A stretch of DNA of 64,000 bases from Pseudomonas lini (GCF_030812475.1 NZ_JAUSSR010000001.1:558001-622000); one strand, 5' to 3'; shown: positions 27,836-36,623, counted from the stretch's first letter. Notes: generated from the sequence alone by a model not told the origin. A program made the numbers and translations.

Positions 27836-29416
27836 ATGAAGAGAAAACTCCGATCAGGCCTGAGCGCCAGCCTGTTGGCCGTGGCGGCCTGCGTGGCGCT
27901 GCATTCGCCTGACAGCCTGGCAGCTCGCGACGCCCAGACCGTCCTCAAGGAAACCTGTCAGGGCTGTCACACCCCTGAAGCCGATAACGCCTTGAGCCGT
28001 ATCAGTCACCAGCGTAAAACCCCGGAAGGCTGGTTGATGAGCATCGCCCGCATGCAGGTCATGCATGGGGTGCAGATCAGCGATGACGACCGCCGTACCC
28101 TGGTCAAATACCTGGCCGACACCCAGGGCCTGGCCCCGAGCGAAACCGATGGCGTGCGTTATGCCTTGGAGCGGCGACTCAATACCGTCGAGAAATTCGA
28201 CGACCAGACCAGCCAGATGTGTGGCCGCTGTCACTCCGGTGCGCGGGTTGCGCTGCAACGGCGTCCGGCACAGGATTGGGAGCGTCTGGTGAACTTCCAC
28301 CTCGGCCAATGGCCGTCCCTGGAATACCAGGCCCTGTCCCGTGACCGCGACTGGTTCGACCTGGCCCGCAAAGAGATGGTGCCGTTGCTGGCCAAGCGTT
28401 ATCCGCTGGACAATCCGGCCTGGAAAAAATGGCAGGCAGGCGCGCCGAAAGCCGAGACGTTGGTGGGCGACTGGAGTTTCAGTGGCCACTTGCCAGGCAA
28501 AGGCGAGCTGGCTGGGGTGATGAGTGTCACCGCCGATGCCGCAGACACGTTCAAGGTCAGCGTCAAAGGCCAATACGCCGATGGCAGCCCGTTCAACGGC
28601 GACGGTAGCGCGATTCTCTATACCGGCTACGAATGGCGCGGCAACGTGACCATCGATGGCGTGACCATGCGCCAGGTGTTCGCCGCTCAAGGCAACGCGA
28701 TGCAGGGTCGGATGTTCGAAGCCGAGCACGATGAGCGCGGTCTCGACTTCGTTGCCGCCAAGCAGGGCAGCAGTCGTTTGCTGGCGGTGCAGCCGGGTTA
28801 TCTCAAGGCCGGCGTCGACACCGAAGTCACCCTGATCGGCAGCGGTCTCACTGGCAAGCCAGACTTTGGCAAAGGGGTGACCGTGGTCGAAGTCGTCGAG
28901 CAGACCCCGGAACGGATCAAGGTCAGGCTCAAGGCCGCTGCCAATGCTCAACCAGGCCTGCGCAACGTCACCGTCGGCACGCTGAAAGGCCCGACCTTGT
29001 CGGTCTACAGCAAGATCGCTCAAGTCAAGGTCGTGCCCGCATTCTCGGTGGCGCGAGTCGGTGATGGCGGCGGGTCGACGCCGAAAGTCCAGGGCCGGTT
29101 CGATGCCGAAGCCTGGGGCAAGGGCGCCGATGGCAAGCCGTATCGTATCGGCATTTTCCCGGCCCAATGGTCCGTCGAAGCCTTCGACGACCGCGCCAGG
29201 GAGGACGAAGACGTCAAGTTTGCCGGCACCATGCAGGCTGACGCCGGTGTGTTCACACCGGGCGATGCCGGGCCGAACCCGCAACGCAAAATGTCCACCA
29301 ACAATGCCGGCAACCTCAAGGTGATCGCCGCTGTCGACGACGCAGGGAAATCCCTGACCGGCGAAGGCCAGATGATCGTCACCGTGCAACGCTGGAACAA
29401 TCCACCCATTCCATGA
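27836..29416 (+). CDS. qhpA: Quinohemoprotein amine dehydrogenase alpha subunit
   Basis: This 526-residue periplasmic subunit is the dihaem cytochrome c part of the CTQ amine dehydrogenase (PeaA in the 2-phenylethylamine pathway). Seen: a Sec signal peptide (about 1-30), two c-type haem sites CQGCH (41-45) and CGRCH (129-133), then beta-barrel and immunoglobulin-like C-terminal domains. It receives electrons from the cysteine tryptophylquinone in the gamma subunit and passes them to a soluble carrier. ATG 27836 is chosen because the signal peptide starts there (MKRKLRSG) and GAGG lies upstream. First gene of qhpA-D-C-B. Confidence 0.93.
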   Translation: MKRKLRSGLSASLLAVAACVALHSPDSLAARDAQTVLKETCQGCHTPEADNALSRISHQRKTPEGWLMSIARMQVMHGVQISDDDRRTLVKYLADTQGLAPSETDGVRYALERRLNTVEKFDDQTSQMCGRCHSGARVALQRRPAQDWERLVNFHLGQWPSLEYQALSRDRDWFDLARKEMVPLLAKRYPLDNPAWKKWQAGAPKAETLVGDWSFSGHLPGKGELAGVMSVTADAADTFKVSVKGQYADGSPFNGDGSAILYTGYEWRGNVTIDGVTMRQVFAAQGNAMQGRMFEAEHDERGLDFVAAKQGSSRLLAVQPGYLKAGVDTEVTLIGSGLTGKPDFGKGVTVVEVVEQTPERIKVRLKAAANAQPGLRNVTVGTLKGPTLSVYSKIAQVKVVPAFSVARVGDGGGSTPKVQGRFDAEAWGKGADGKPYRIGIFPAQWSVEAFDDRAREDEDVKFAGTMQADAGVFTPGDAGPNPQRKMSTNNAGNLKVIAAVDDAGKSLTGEGQMIVTVQRWNNPPIP

Positions 29417-29498
29417 GTTGGCCGATTCCATCGGTTTTCAGACACTTTTCGGAATGACCGCAGGCCCCGTCGAACGGGGTTTGCACAGGAGGTTTGCA

Positions 29499-30929
29499 AT
29501 GGGCGCTATCTTGAATCTGGTCGAACGCAACCTGCACGAAGTGCACGTCGACGCCGACCGCATGTTGTTCCACATCCCCAGCAGTTCGCTGTTCGCCAGC
29601 GATGAGTTGACCGGCACCATCATCGACACCTTGCGCGGTCCTGGCTGTTCCTCGCAAGACCTGATCCAGCGCCTGGCCGCGCGCTTCACCGGTGAAGAAA
29701 TCACCGAAACCTTGCGCGAGTTGATGTCCCTGGAACTGGTCAGCGACGGCTCGCCGCTGACCCCGGACATCGGTACCAAACGGGTCGAGCGCACCGCGAT
29801 CAATACCGTGGTGCTCAACGTCAACACCGGCTGCAACCTGAGCTGCACCTACTGCTACAAGGAAGACCTGGACAAGCCGTCGGCCGGCAAGAAGATGGAC
29901 GTCGAAACGGCGGTGGCGTCGGTGGAAATGCTGCTGCGCGAATCCCCGGATGAAGAGCGTTTCACCGTGGTGTTCTTCGGCGGCGAGCCGTTGAGCAATC
30001 GCAAGCTGATCGAGTACATGGTCGACTATTGTGAAAAGCGGTTTGCCGAGGCCGGCAAGTTCGTCGAGTTCGTGATGACCACCAACGCGACGCTGCTCAC
30101 CGAAGAAACCGTGGACTATCTCAATGCCCACCGGTTCGGGCTCTCGGTCAGCATCGACGGACCAAAAACCGTGCACGACCGCAACCGCATCACCGTGGGC
30201 GGGCAGGGCACCTACGACGTGGTGCGGCGCAAGGCCGAGATGCTGCTGTCGCGCTACAACAGCCGTCCGGTTGGAGCGCGGGTGACCTTGACCACTGGTG
30301 TGACCGACGTCGAAACCATCTGGGATCACCTGTTCAACGAACTGGGGTTTGCCGAAGTCGGGTTTGCCCCGGTGACCTCCGGGGACATCAGCACCTTCAA
30401 CCTGACCAGCGACGAGTTGATTGAAGTCTTCGCCAGCATGAAGAGGCTTGGCCGACGCTACCTGGAAGCGGCGCTGGAGCATCGCAACATCGGGTTCTCC
30501 AACCTGCACCAGTTGATCACCGACATCCACGAAGGTCATAAAAAAGCCCTGCCTTGCGGCGCAGGCCTGAAGATGCTGGCGGTGGATCACAAGGGTGAGC
30601 TGAACCTGTGCCACCGCTTTACCGGTTCGAGCCTGCCGACCTTCGGCAACGTCCACACCGCCGTGAAGCAAGTGGAATTGAACGACTTCCTGTCCCAGCG
30701 CCTGGACCGCAGCAACACCGGCTGCGAAGACTGCCAGATCCGCAACCTGTGCTCCGGCGGCTGCTATCACGAAAGCTATGCACGGTACGGCGACCCGACC
30801 CATCCGACCTATCACTACTGCGAACTGATGCGTGACTGGGTCGACTTCGGCATCGAGGTCTACACCCGGATCATGGCCCACAACCCTGCGTTTATCAGCA
30901 GCTACATCACTCCGCGCAAGGCTCACTGA
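29499..30929 (+). CDS. qhpD: Radical-SAM maturase of the CTQ amine dehydrogenase
   Basis: This 476-residue cytoplasmic radical S-adenosylmethionine enzyme forms the Cys-to-Asp/Glu thioether bridges inside the gamma subunit before export. The radical cluster motif is CNLSCTYC (Cys112, 116, 119). The C-terminal SPASM-like part holds further cysteines for auxiliary clusters: LPCGAG, LNLCHRF and [21 protein letters not shown] lies 6 bases upstream of ATG 29499. Position between alpha and gamma genes is canonical. Confidence 0.93.
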   Translation: MGAILNLVERNLHEVHVDADRMLFHIPSSSLFASDELTGTIIDTLRGPGCSSQDLIQRLAARFTGEEITETLRELMSLELVSDGSPLTPDIGTKRVERTAINTVVLNVNTGCNLSCTYCYKEDLDKPSAGKKMDVETAVASVEMLLRESPDEERFTVVFFGGEPLSNRKLIEYMVDYCEKRFAEAGKFVEFVMTTNATLLTEETVDYLNAHRFGLSVSIDGPKTVHDRNRITVGGQGTYDVVRRKAEMLLSRYNSRPVGARVTLTTGVTDVETIWDHLFNELGFAEVGFAPVTSGDISTFNLTSDELIEVFASMKRLGRRYLEAALEHRNIGFSNLHQLITDIHEGHKKALPCGAGLKMLAVDHKGELNLCHRFTGSSLPTFGNVHTAVKQVELNDFLSQRLDRSNTGCEDCQIRNLCSGGCYHESYARYGDPTHPTYHYCELMRDWVDFGIEVYTRIMAHNPAFISSYITPRKAH

Positions 30930-30930
30930 T

Positions 30931-31254
30931 ATGAAACATCTCAAGGCAATCAATAACAAAGCGCTGAAACTCGATGAAGCCGCGGCCGAAAACCGCATCG
31001 AAGAAGTGGTGGCGATGAGCTCCGTCGCCGGCTGTGCCTCGACCACCGACCCGGGCTGGGAGATCGATGCCTTTGGCGGCGTGTCGTCGCTGTGCCAGCC
31101 GATGGAAGCCGACCTGTATGGCTGCTCCGACCCTTGCTGGTGGCCGGCCCAGGTGCCCGACATGATGAGCACCTACCCGGACTGGAACAAGGATGCCCAG
31201 GCGTCAAACGACAATTGGCGCAACCTCGGGACTGTCTTTCCAAAAGACAAGTGA
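30931..31254 (+). CDS. qhpC: Quinohemoprotein amine dehydrogenase gamma subunit (CTQ carrier)
   Basis: This 107-residue precursor is the catalytic subunit carrying cysteine tryptophylquinone. A 28-residue non-Sec leader ([10 protein letters not shown]...EEVVA) precedes the mature chain. With mature Met1 at residue 29, every cross-link residue known from the P. putida enzyme is present: Cys7-Glu16, Cys27-Asp33 and Cys41-Asp49 bridges, and Cys37-Trp43 for the quinone (precursor Cys35, Glu44, Cys55, Asp61, Cys65, Cys69, Trp71, Asp77). It starts 1 base after the qhpD stop. Maturation also needs a protease, an exporter and a monooxygenase that are not encoded in this window. Confidence 0.95.
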   Translation: MKHLKAINNKALKLDEAAAENRIEEVVAMSSVAGCASTTDPGWEIDAFGGVSSLCQPMEADLYGCSDPCWWPAQVPDMMSTYPDWNKDAQASNDNWRNLGTVFPKDK

Positions 31255-31277
31255 TCGGACAGAAGAAGGATTCCAGC

Positions 31278-32396
31278 ATGCACAGCATCAAAGCCTGCGG
31301 CCTGGCCGCATTCGCCGTCCTGAGCACCTGTTCGCTCAGCGTTCTGGCCGATGAAAACACTGCACTCGAAACCGGTCACGAGTACATGGTGACCACCAAT
31401 TACCCGAACAACCTGCACGTGATCGACCTGGCCACGGACACCTTGTTCAAGACCTGCAAGATGCCCGACGCTTTCGGTCCCGGCAGCGTGCAAATGTCGC
31501 CGGATCGCAAGACCGCCTACGTGTTGAACAATCACTACGCCGATGTCTACGGCGTCGAACTCGACAGCTGCAAGCAGGTGTTCCACGCCAGCATCACCCA
31601 GAAGCCGGGGGAGAAAGCGAAGTCCATGTTCGCCTTCACCCTCAGCCATGACGGCAAGGAACTGTTCGCCATTGCCAACCCTACACTGATGCTCAACGAC
31701 CGTTACGAAGTCCAGCAGCCACGCCTGGACGTCTACGCCACCAACGCCGGCCTGGACGCCAAGCCGCTGCGCAGTTTCCCGGCACCGCGGCAGCTGACCA
31801 TCATGCAGAGTGGCGACGATGGCACGCTGTATGTGGCCGGGGCGGACATCTACAAGGTCGATGTGAACACCGGCAAGTTCGACGTGCTGATCCCCAGCCG
31901 CCACTGGAAGCGCCCGAACTACAGCGCCCCGGACGTGCTCTACGTGTGGAACCAGCAGACCTTCCGCCATGACTTCTCGCTGCTGTACACCACGGCGAAA
32001 TTCAAGGACAAAAAGCAGGACCCGGCCACCGCCGAGTACCTCTACGGGCTGTTCAGCATCGACCTGAAGACCGGCAAGACCGAAACCACCGACTTCGGCC
32101 CGCTGACGGAAATCTACTTCAGCGGCATGCGCTCACCGAAGGATCCGAACCTGATGTTTGGGGTACTCAACCGTCTGGCCAAGTACGACATCAAGCAGAA
32201 GAAAATGCTCCAGGCGGCGACGCTGGATCACTCCTACTACTGCATTTCCTTCAACAAGGACGGGAGCAAGATCTACCTGGCCGGGACGTTCAACGATGTG
32301 GCGATCTTCGATCCCGAGACCATGAAGCAGATCGGCAGCATCAAATTGCCGGGTGGGGATATGGCGATTACCACGGCGCAGATATTTGTCCGGTAG
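31278..32396 (+). CDS. qhpB: Quinohemoprotein amine dehydrogenase beta subunit
   Basis: This 372-residue periplasmic beta-propeller subunit covers the gamma subunit active site. It has a Sec signal peptide (about 1-24, cleavage near VLADE) and repeating propeller strands of the type MSPDRKTAYVLN, SHDGKELFAIAN and NKDGSKIYLAG. AGAAGGA supports ATG 31278. It closes the alpha-D-gamma-beta unit and is followed by a REPIN. Confidence 0.93.
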   Translation: MHSIKACGLAAFAVLSTCSLSVLADENTALETGHEYMVTTNYPNNLHVIDLATDTLFKTCKMPDAFGPGSVQMSPDRKTAYVLNNHYADVYGVELDSCKQVFHASITQKPGEKAKSMFAFTLSHDGKELFAIANPTLMLNDRYEVQQPRLDVYATNAGLDAKPLRSFPAPRQLTIMQSGDDGTLYVAGADIYKVDVNTGKFDVLIPSRHWKRPNYSAPDVLYVWNQQTFRHDFSLLYTTAKFKDKKQDPATAEYLYGLFSIDLKTGKTETTDFGPLTEIYFSGMRSPKDPNLMFGVLNRLAKYDIKQKKMLQAATLDHSYYCISFNKDGSKIYLAGTFNDVAIFDPETMKQIGSIKLPGGDMAITTAQIFVR

Positions 32397-32414
32397 TGGG
32401 GCGCTTGAACTGAC

Positions 32415-32512
32415 GCCATCGCGGGCAAGCCCGCTCCCACAGGGTTCCATGATGTTCACACAATAGTGATCACACTGAAGATCCTGTGGGAGCGGCTTGC
32501 CCGCGATGAGGC
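32415..32512. repeat. REPIN between convergent qhpB and LprI-like genes
   Basis: Inverted pair of the GTGGGAGCGGCTTGCCCGCGATG subtype. Confidence 0.88.
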
Positions 32513-32531
32513 CCTTACAGTCACCGGAGAA

Positions 32532-32933
32532 TCAGGCTCCAGGCACCGGACACCCCAAATCCCCCTCCTGGCACTTCAAGTAATTCTTGAACGTTTCCAC
32601 CCGCGCCTTGGTCAGGTCAGTGACGCAATTGCCGTAGATCAGCGGATAAGCACTGCCACCTTCCACCGCCGAGGCGGAAAACCTGCATTCGGCATCCCGA
32701 AACGAAACCCACGCTCGCTGCGCTCCCACCATCAGTTTTTTGCTATCCGGGTCGGCCTTCAAACGCGCAGTGATCTGCTGGTAAAGCGCATTTAATTCCT
32801 TGTCCGCCGCCTTGTGCTGCTGAGCCGCGCATTGGTTCATCGTGGCCTGATCCGCGGCATTTTCGCAGTCCAGAGCATGGGCAAGCGTGGTGAACAGCAG
32901 AGGCGTCAATGCCAGAAAAACACGTGGGTTCAT
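32532..32933 (-). CDS. LprI-type (DUF1311) secreted protein
   Basis: This 133-residue protein has a signal peptide (about 1-21, MNPRVFLALTPLLFTTLAHA) followed by the Cys-rich LprI/DUF1311 domain: LDCENAADQATMNQCAAQ, then LYQQITARLK and QRAWVSFRDAECRF. The family includes lysozyme-inhibitor-like periplasmic proteins, but activity cannot be inferred from the sequence alone. The ATG at 32933 is chosen over an upstream in-frame ATG because it opens the signal peptide and has GAGAA upstream. Confidence 0.82.
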   Translation of the reverse strand: MNPRVFLALTPLLFTTLAHALDCENAADQATMNQCAAQQHKAADKELNALYQQITARLKADPDSKKLMVGAQRAWVSFRDAECRFSASAVEGGSAYPLIYGNCVTDLTKARVETFKNYLKCQEGDLGCPVPGA

Positions 32934-33157
32934 GGAAATTCTCGCTATGGGCATGGAAATGGAGGGCAATGTAGCCAAGCAGGGGCCAATCCCGGATGCC
33001 CCTTTGTGCTGAAAGTATAAGTGCAGGCAAATTGCGAACTTACCGCCGAAAATGCAGCCAAATACTACAGACAGGGTTGCTTGCGCAGCCCGATTGATAC
33101 AACTTAGGGTTGGTCTTGTGGTCTTACAGGCCTACTGTTCAGTACAGGAGGTGACTT

Positions 33158-33646
33158 ATGAATCCAGCATCAGATCGCATCGAAAGAAAGATCCTGCTCA
33201 AAGCCCCGCGTTCCCACGTGTGGCGTGTGCTGGCCAATGCCGAAGCGTTCGGCCAGTGGTTCGGCGTGGCGCTGGAGGGCAAGCGTTTTGTCGCCGGTGA
33301 GTGGACTCAGGGGCAGGTCACCTACCCCGGTTACGAGCACGTATTGTGGAACGTATTGGTCGAACGGGTCGAGCCTGAGCGGGTGTTTTCCTTTCGCTGG
33401 CACCCGTATGCAGTGAAAACGGACATCGACTATTCCCAGGAGCCAACCACACTGGTGAAGTTCGAGCTGGAAGATCACGATGAAGGCACATTGTTGAAGG
33501 TGTCTGAGTCGGGTTTTGATCATATTCCCCAGTCGCGTCGGGAAAAGGCGTTTCGCATGGACAGCCGGGGCTGGGAGGAACAGATGAACAACATTGAAGA
33601 ATTTTTGAAAAGCTCCGCCAAGGCACGTGAACACCAGCAAGAGTGA
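33158..33646 (+). CDS. SRPBCC/AHSA1-family protein
   Basis: This 162-residue protein has the START-like SRPBCC helix-grip fold: it begins RIERKILLKAPRSHVWRVLANAEAFGQWFG and has a central VFSFRWHPYAV and a C-terminal helix with GWEEQMNNIEEFL. The AHSA1 branch is often paired with an ArsR regulator and binds small hydrophobic ligands; no ArsR gene is seen here. GGAGGTG gives a strong ribosome site. Its stop codon overlaps the GTG start of a truncated kinase gene, so the two formed an operon. The ligand is unknown. Confidence 0.82.
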   Translation: MNPASDRIERKILLKAPRSHVWRVLANAEAFGQWFGVALEGKRFVAGEWTQGQVTYPGYEHVLWNVLVERVEPERVFSFRWHPYAVKTDIDYSQEPTTLVKFELEDHDEGTLLKVSESGFDHIPQSRREKAFRMDSRGWEEQMNNIEEFLKSSAKAREHQQE

Positions 33647-33750
33647 CGGAGTCATGGTTTGAACCCTGGCTGAAACGCTGGGCGCTGGTGCCGGACGGCG
33701 AGCCGATCATCACGCCTGCCATTGATTTACTACCGGTGCGTCCATGTTCG
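33643..33750 (+). pseudogene. Truncated aminoglycoside/streptomycin phosphotransferase-like gene
   Basis: A GTG start overlaps the SRPBCC stop (GTGA). The first 33 codons read WFEPWLKRWALVPDGEPIIT and then LLPVR, which is the conserved N-terminus of the APH(6)/hydroxyurea-type kinase family. Similarity then ends abruptly and no kinase catalytic motif follows in any frame. The rest has been replaced by the rsmX locus. I read it as a decayed gene remnant. Confidence 0.5.
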
Positions 33751-33797
33751 CTATTTGAAGTGATCAGGGTAGTCGGCAGGGTGGGTATAGCGAATGT

Positions 33798-33803
33798 CTT
33801 ACA
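33798..33803 (+). promoter_or_regulatory. GacA-box half-site upstream of first RsmX-type RNA
   Basis: CTTACA ends about 55 bases before the predicted start. The right half of the GacA consensus TGTAAG-N6-CTTACA is perfect; the left half (TATAGC) is degenerate. Confidence 0.45.
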
Positions 33804-33858
33804 CGCGAAGGTAACGATGTCGTCTATTACAGATTGGATCCGAAGCGTAATCTCACCT

Positions 33859-33978
33859 CATCAACTGAAGCACAGGAAGCGCTTCAGGATCATGGATGAT
33901 CGGCCATTAGCAAGGATTCGCTCTCGACAGGGAGTCGGCAATGGTCTTGGGAAAAACCCGCTTCGGCGGGTTTTTTTT
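33859..33978 (+). ncRNA. rsmX: RsmX-type small RNA, copy 1
   Basis: This RNA of about 120 bases has a -10-like TAATCT upstream and an intrinsic terminator (CCCGC-TTCG-GCGGG plus eight T). It has six GGA motifs, several in hairpin loops: GATCA-TGGA-TGATC and CGAC-AGGGA-GTCG are clear. This is the hallmark of RsmA/RsmE-sequestering RNAs of the Gac/Rsm cascade. It begins CATCAACTGA like its second copy. The assignment to RsmX rather than RsmY or RsmZ is from size and the CATCAACTGA start, and is less certain than the Rsm role. Confidence 0.75.
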
Positions 33979-34003
33979 CGTCCATTGAAAAGTTGCCAGT
34001 TCC

Positions 34004-34115
34004 CTTGTGGGCGCGAGACCGGCTTGCCGGCGATGTACTCAAGAGCGGCGCGTTCATCCAGACAGCACGCGTTATCGTTGACGTCCATGGCCGGCAAGCC
34101 GGTCTCGCGCCCACA
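34004..34115. repeat. REPIN between the two RsmX-type RNAs
   Basis: Inverted pair with the variant core GTGGGCGCGAGACCGGCTTGCC. The interior carries, in reverse, the shared GTCAACGATAACGCG motif. Confidence 0.9.
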
Positions 34116-34151
34116 TCGGTCGCAGGCGATTCGGTGTCGAATGGTCAATCG

Positions 34152-34157
34152 CTTACA
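34152..34157 (+). promoter_or_regulatory. GacA-box half-site upstream of second RsmX-type RNA
   Basis: CTTACA lies at the same distance from the predicted start as in copy 1. The left half-site is not recognisable. Confidence 0.4.
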
Positions 34158-34212
34158 CCAGAGCGCTGGTATGTCCTCTGTTTATGCTTCGCCAAGGCGC
34201 TTATTCTGGATC

Positions 34213-34327
34213 CATCAACTGAGTAGCAGGATGCACTCAGGATCACGGATGATCGACCATAGGCCGGGATGGCCGCAGACAGGATGTCGCTATGGTCTTG
34301 AGAAACCCGCTTCGGCGGGTTTTTTTG
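34213..34327 (+). ncRNA. RsmX-type small RNA, copy 2
   Basis: This RNA of about 115 bases is clearly homologous to copy 1: same CATCAACTGA start, same spacing of elements, the same ATGGTCTTG-to-terminator end. It has five GGA motifs, most in loops (GATCA-CGGA-TGATC, GGCC-GGGA-TGGCC, GACA-GGA-TGTC). A -10-like TATTCT precedes it. Stems differ from copy 1 by compensating changes while the loop GGA is kept, which supports a functional RNA. Expected partner: RsmA/RsmE proteins. Confidence 0.75.
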
Positions 34328-34404
34328 TAGGCGCTGGAAAGTCCTCAGTGCATCAACTGGCCCAGTTTCGCCGACAGCCATGACTGACTGCCGGCCGGAA
34401 TGGA

Positions 34405-35097
34405 TCAGCCTGACATCCGATCGAGTTTCGCGGCTACTCGTGCAGTAATTTCGGAACGTAATTTCAACGACCCAGCTGCACGTTGCCAGGCCTCCTCCAG
34501 CACGGTGCCCGGAGCGGTCTCGGGACTGCCCGAAGCAAACGGCGGCGCGGGAGCGTATTCCAGCTGCAGCTGCACCAGCTGCGCCGTGTCCTTGTCGAAC
34601 AACTCAGCGGCCAGGGTCAGGGCGAAATCGATCCCCGCGGTGATCCCGCCACCGGTCAACAGATTGCCGTCGCGTACCACTCGATCCTTCACCGCAATGG
34701 CACCCAATGGCCCAAGCAGTTCGTGATAAGCCCAGTGGGTAGTGGCGCGCTTGTCCTTCAACAGGCCCGCCGCGCCGAGCACCAGGGCGCCGGTGCACAC
34801 CGACGTGACATAACGCGCATTGGCCGCCTGGCCCCTGATGAAGTCCAGCGTCTCGTCATCTTCCATCAACGGCCCGACGCCGCTGCCGCCGGGAATACAG
34901 ATCACATCGAGCGCCGGGCAATCGTCGAAGGTGACGGTCGGTTTCAGCACCAGGCCTGTGCTCGCAATCACCGGCATCAGGTCCTTCCAGATCAAATGCA
35001 CCTTCACGTCCGGCAGCGAGGCCAGTACATCGTAAGGGCCGGTCAGGTCCAGTTGCTGAAGCTTTGGGAACAACAGAAAACCGATCTGCAAGGTCAT
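34405..35097 (-). CDS. inhA: Isonitrile hydratase
   Basis: This 230-residue DJ-1/PfpI-superfamily enzyme hydrates isonitriles to N-substituted formamides. It begins MTLQIGFLLFP and has TGPYDVLASLPDVKVHL as in P. putida InhA, and the nucleophile Cys101 in TSVCTGA falls at exactly the residue number known for that enzyme. HWAYHELLGPLGAI and GNLLTGGGITAGIDFAL are also conserved. It is divergent from a GlxA-type AraC regulator, a common pairing. Substrate in this strain is inferred. Confidence 0.88.
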   Translation of the reverse strand: MTLQIGFLLFPKLQQLDLTGPYDVLASLPDVKVHLIWKDLMPVIASTGLVLKPTVTFDDCPALDVICIPGGSGVGPLMEDDETLDFIRGQAANARYVTSVCTGALVLGAAGLLKDKRATTHWAYHELLGPLGAIAVKDRVVRDGNLLTGGGITAGIDFALTLAAELFDKDTAQLVQLQLEYAPAPPFASGSPETAPGTVLEEAWQRAAGSLKLRSEITARVAAKLDRMSG

Positions 35098-35185
35098 GGT
35101 GTTTTCTCATCAAGTAGGTGGACGGCTTCACTCTAGGCTCGTAGGCTTTGGCGCATACGCCAATCAACCCACGAATTACGCCAAA

Positions 35186-36169
35186 ATGCCGAAAACCATC
35201 CGCGTACTCGCATTTCCCAGCGTGCAACTACTCGATGTCACCGGGCCGTTGCAGGTGTTCGCCTCGGCCAACGACATTGCTGGCCAGAAAGGTTTACCGC
35301 CGCCCTATGCGCCGACAGTCATCGCCAGCGGCGGCGGGGCGGTGATGTCGTCGGCGGGGTTGGCGCTGCTGGCCGAACCGTTGCCGGAAGCGGGCAGCGA
35401 TACCTTGATCATCGCCGGTGGCTGGGGTGTGTACACAGCGGCGGAAGATGAGCCGTTGGTGGCTTGGGTGCGTGAACATGCAGCGGGATGTCGACGGGTG
35501 TCATCGGTCTGCACCGGGGCGTTTTTGCTGGCGGCCAGCGGCTGGCTCGACGGCCGGCGGGTGGTGACGCACTGGACCCGTTGCGAGCAGTTGGCGCAAA
35601 TGCACCCGAGGCTTCGCGTCGAGCCCAACCCGATTTTCATCAACGACGGCACGGTGTGGACTTCGGCCGGCGTCACTGCCGGTATCGACCTGGCACTGGC
35701 CATGGTCGAGGAAGACCTCGGGCGCAATATGGCCTTGGAAGTCGCCCGCCAACTCGTCGTGTTCCTCAAGCGTCCGGGTGGCCAGTCACAGTTCAGCGTG
35801 ACCTTGTCCTTACAGAAAGAAGGCAGCCGTTTCGACGACCTTCACGCCTGGATCAGCGAAAACCTCACCAAGGACCTCGGCATCCCGAGCCTGGCCCTGC
35901 AAACTGGCATGAGCGAACGCAGCTTCGTGCGCCACTACCGCGCCGATACCGGCCAAACCCCGGCCCGGGCGATCGAACTGATCCGCGTCGAAACCGCCCG
36001 GCGCTTGCTCAGCGACACCGGTGTGCCGATCAAACGGGTGGCGATGCAATGCGGGTTCGGCAGCGAAGAGACGCTTCGGCGCAGCTTCCTGCGAGCCATG
36101 GGGGTAACGCCTCAGGCCTACCGCGAGCGCTTTTGCGTCAGTGCTCAAGCAGATCCGGTAAAGCCTTGA
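35186..36169 (+). CDS. GlxA-family transcriptional regulator (AraC HTH)
   Basis: This 327-residue regulator has an N-terminal DJ-1/PfpI-like domain (about 1-190; SVCTGAF keeps the cysteine) fused to a C-terminal AraC/XylS double helix-turn-helix (about 220-320; IPSLALQTGMSERSFVRHYR and IKRVAMQCGFGSEETLRRSF). It is divergent from inhA with about 90 bases between starts, so it probably controls it. ATG 35186 (MPKTIRVLAFPS) is preferred over an upstream in-frame start. The effector is unknown. Confidence 0.87.
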   Translation: MPKTIRVLAFPSVQLLDVTGPLQVFASANDIAGQKGLPPPYAPTVIASGGGAVMSSAGLALLAEPLPEAGSDTLIIAGGWGVYTAAEDEPLVAWVREHAAGCRRVSSVCTGAFLLAASGWLDGRRVVTHWTRCEQLAQMHPRLRVEPNPIFINDGTVWTSAGVTAGIDLALAMVEEDLGRNMALEVARQLVVFLKRPGGQSQFSVTLSLQKEGSRFDDLHAWISENLTKDLGIPSLALQTGMSERSFVRHYRADTGQTPARAIELIRVETARRLLSDTGVPIKRVAMQCGFGSEETLRRSFLRAMGVTPQAYRERFCVSAQADPVKP

Positions 36170-36233
36170 TCGTCGTTTCGGGCGCTTCCCCGGGAATGTC
36201 CTGGCTGACGCTCATTGATACTCTTTACGACCG

Positions 36234-36623
36234 TCAAACCTCGGCATCCGCCACCTGATTGAAATACTTCGACCGATCCGGCGTAAAGGTCACCACCATC
36301 TTGGTCCGTGAGCAGGTCAGCGCCCGTTCTTTACCCAGATCGATATCAAGATCCTCGCCACGTAGCCCCTGCCACTGGGCGAGGTATTTAAGGGAGCCAT
36401 ATTTTTCCAGTTTCTTCAGGCTACGGCTGACGCCACCTTTCCAGCCCAGCACCGGTAATTCATCTGCGAGGCATCGTTGGGCGAGGTCGGGGAAGCGGGC
36501 AGCGCGTTGGCGGCCGATTTCCCAGCATTTGATCAGGCCCTTGTCGGTGGCTTCCCACAGTTCGTCGCGGTTCAGGCCTGACCGGAGTGGGGTGTCGATG
36601 CTGCGGTGGATGCGTTGGGTCAT
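36234..36623 (-). CDS. Hypothetical protein, 129 residues
   Basis: I do not recognise a family. The protein is basic and mostly helical, with DELWEATDKGLIKCWEIGRQRA near the start, a Gly/Ser/Lys-rich middle (GWKGGVSRSLKKLEKYG) and a C-terminus ending in KMVVTFTPDRSKYFNQVADAEV. It has no signal peptide or membrane segment. AAGGAAA about 7 bases upstream strongly supports ATG 36623. It stands alone, convergent with the GlxA-type gene. The good ribosome site and absence of frame damage suggest it is expressed. Confidence 0.65.
   Translation of the reverse strand: MTQRIHRSIDTPLRSGLNRDELWEATDKGLIKCWEIGRQRAARFPDLAQRCLADELPVLGWKGGVSRSLKKLEKYGSLKYLAQWQGLRGEDLDIDLGKERALTCSRTKMVVTFTPDRSKYFNQVADAEV

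Noticed and set aside
33158..34383. Plus-strand frame of 246 codons from 33643
   Set aside because: Only its first 33 codons resemble a protein. The remainder runs through the RsmX-type RNA and a REPIN.
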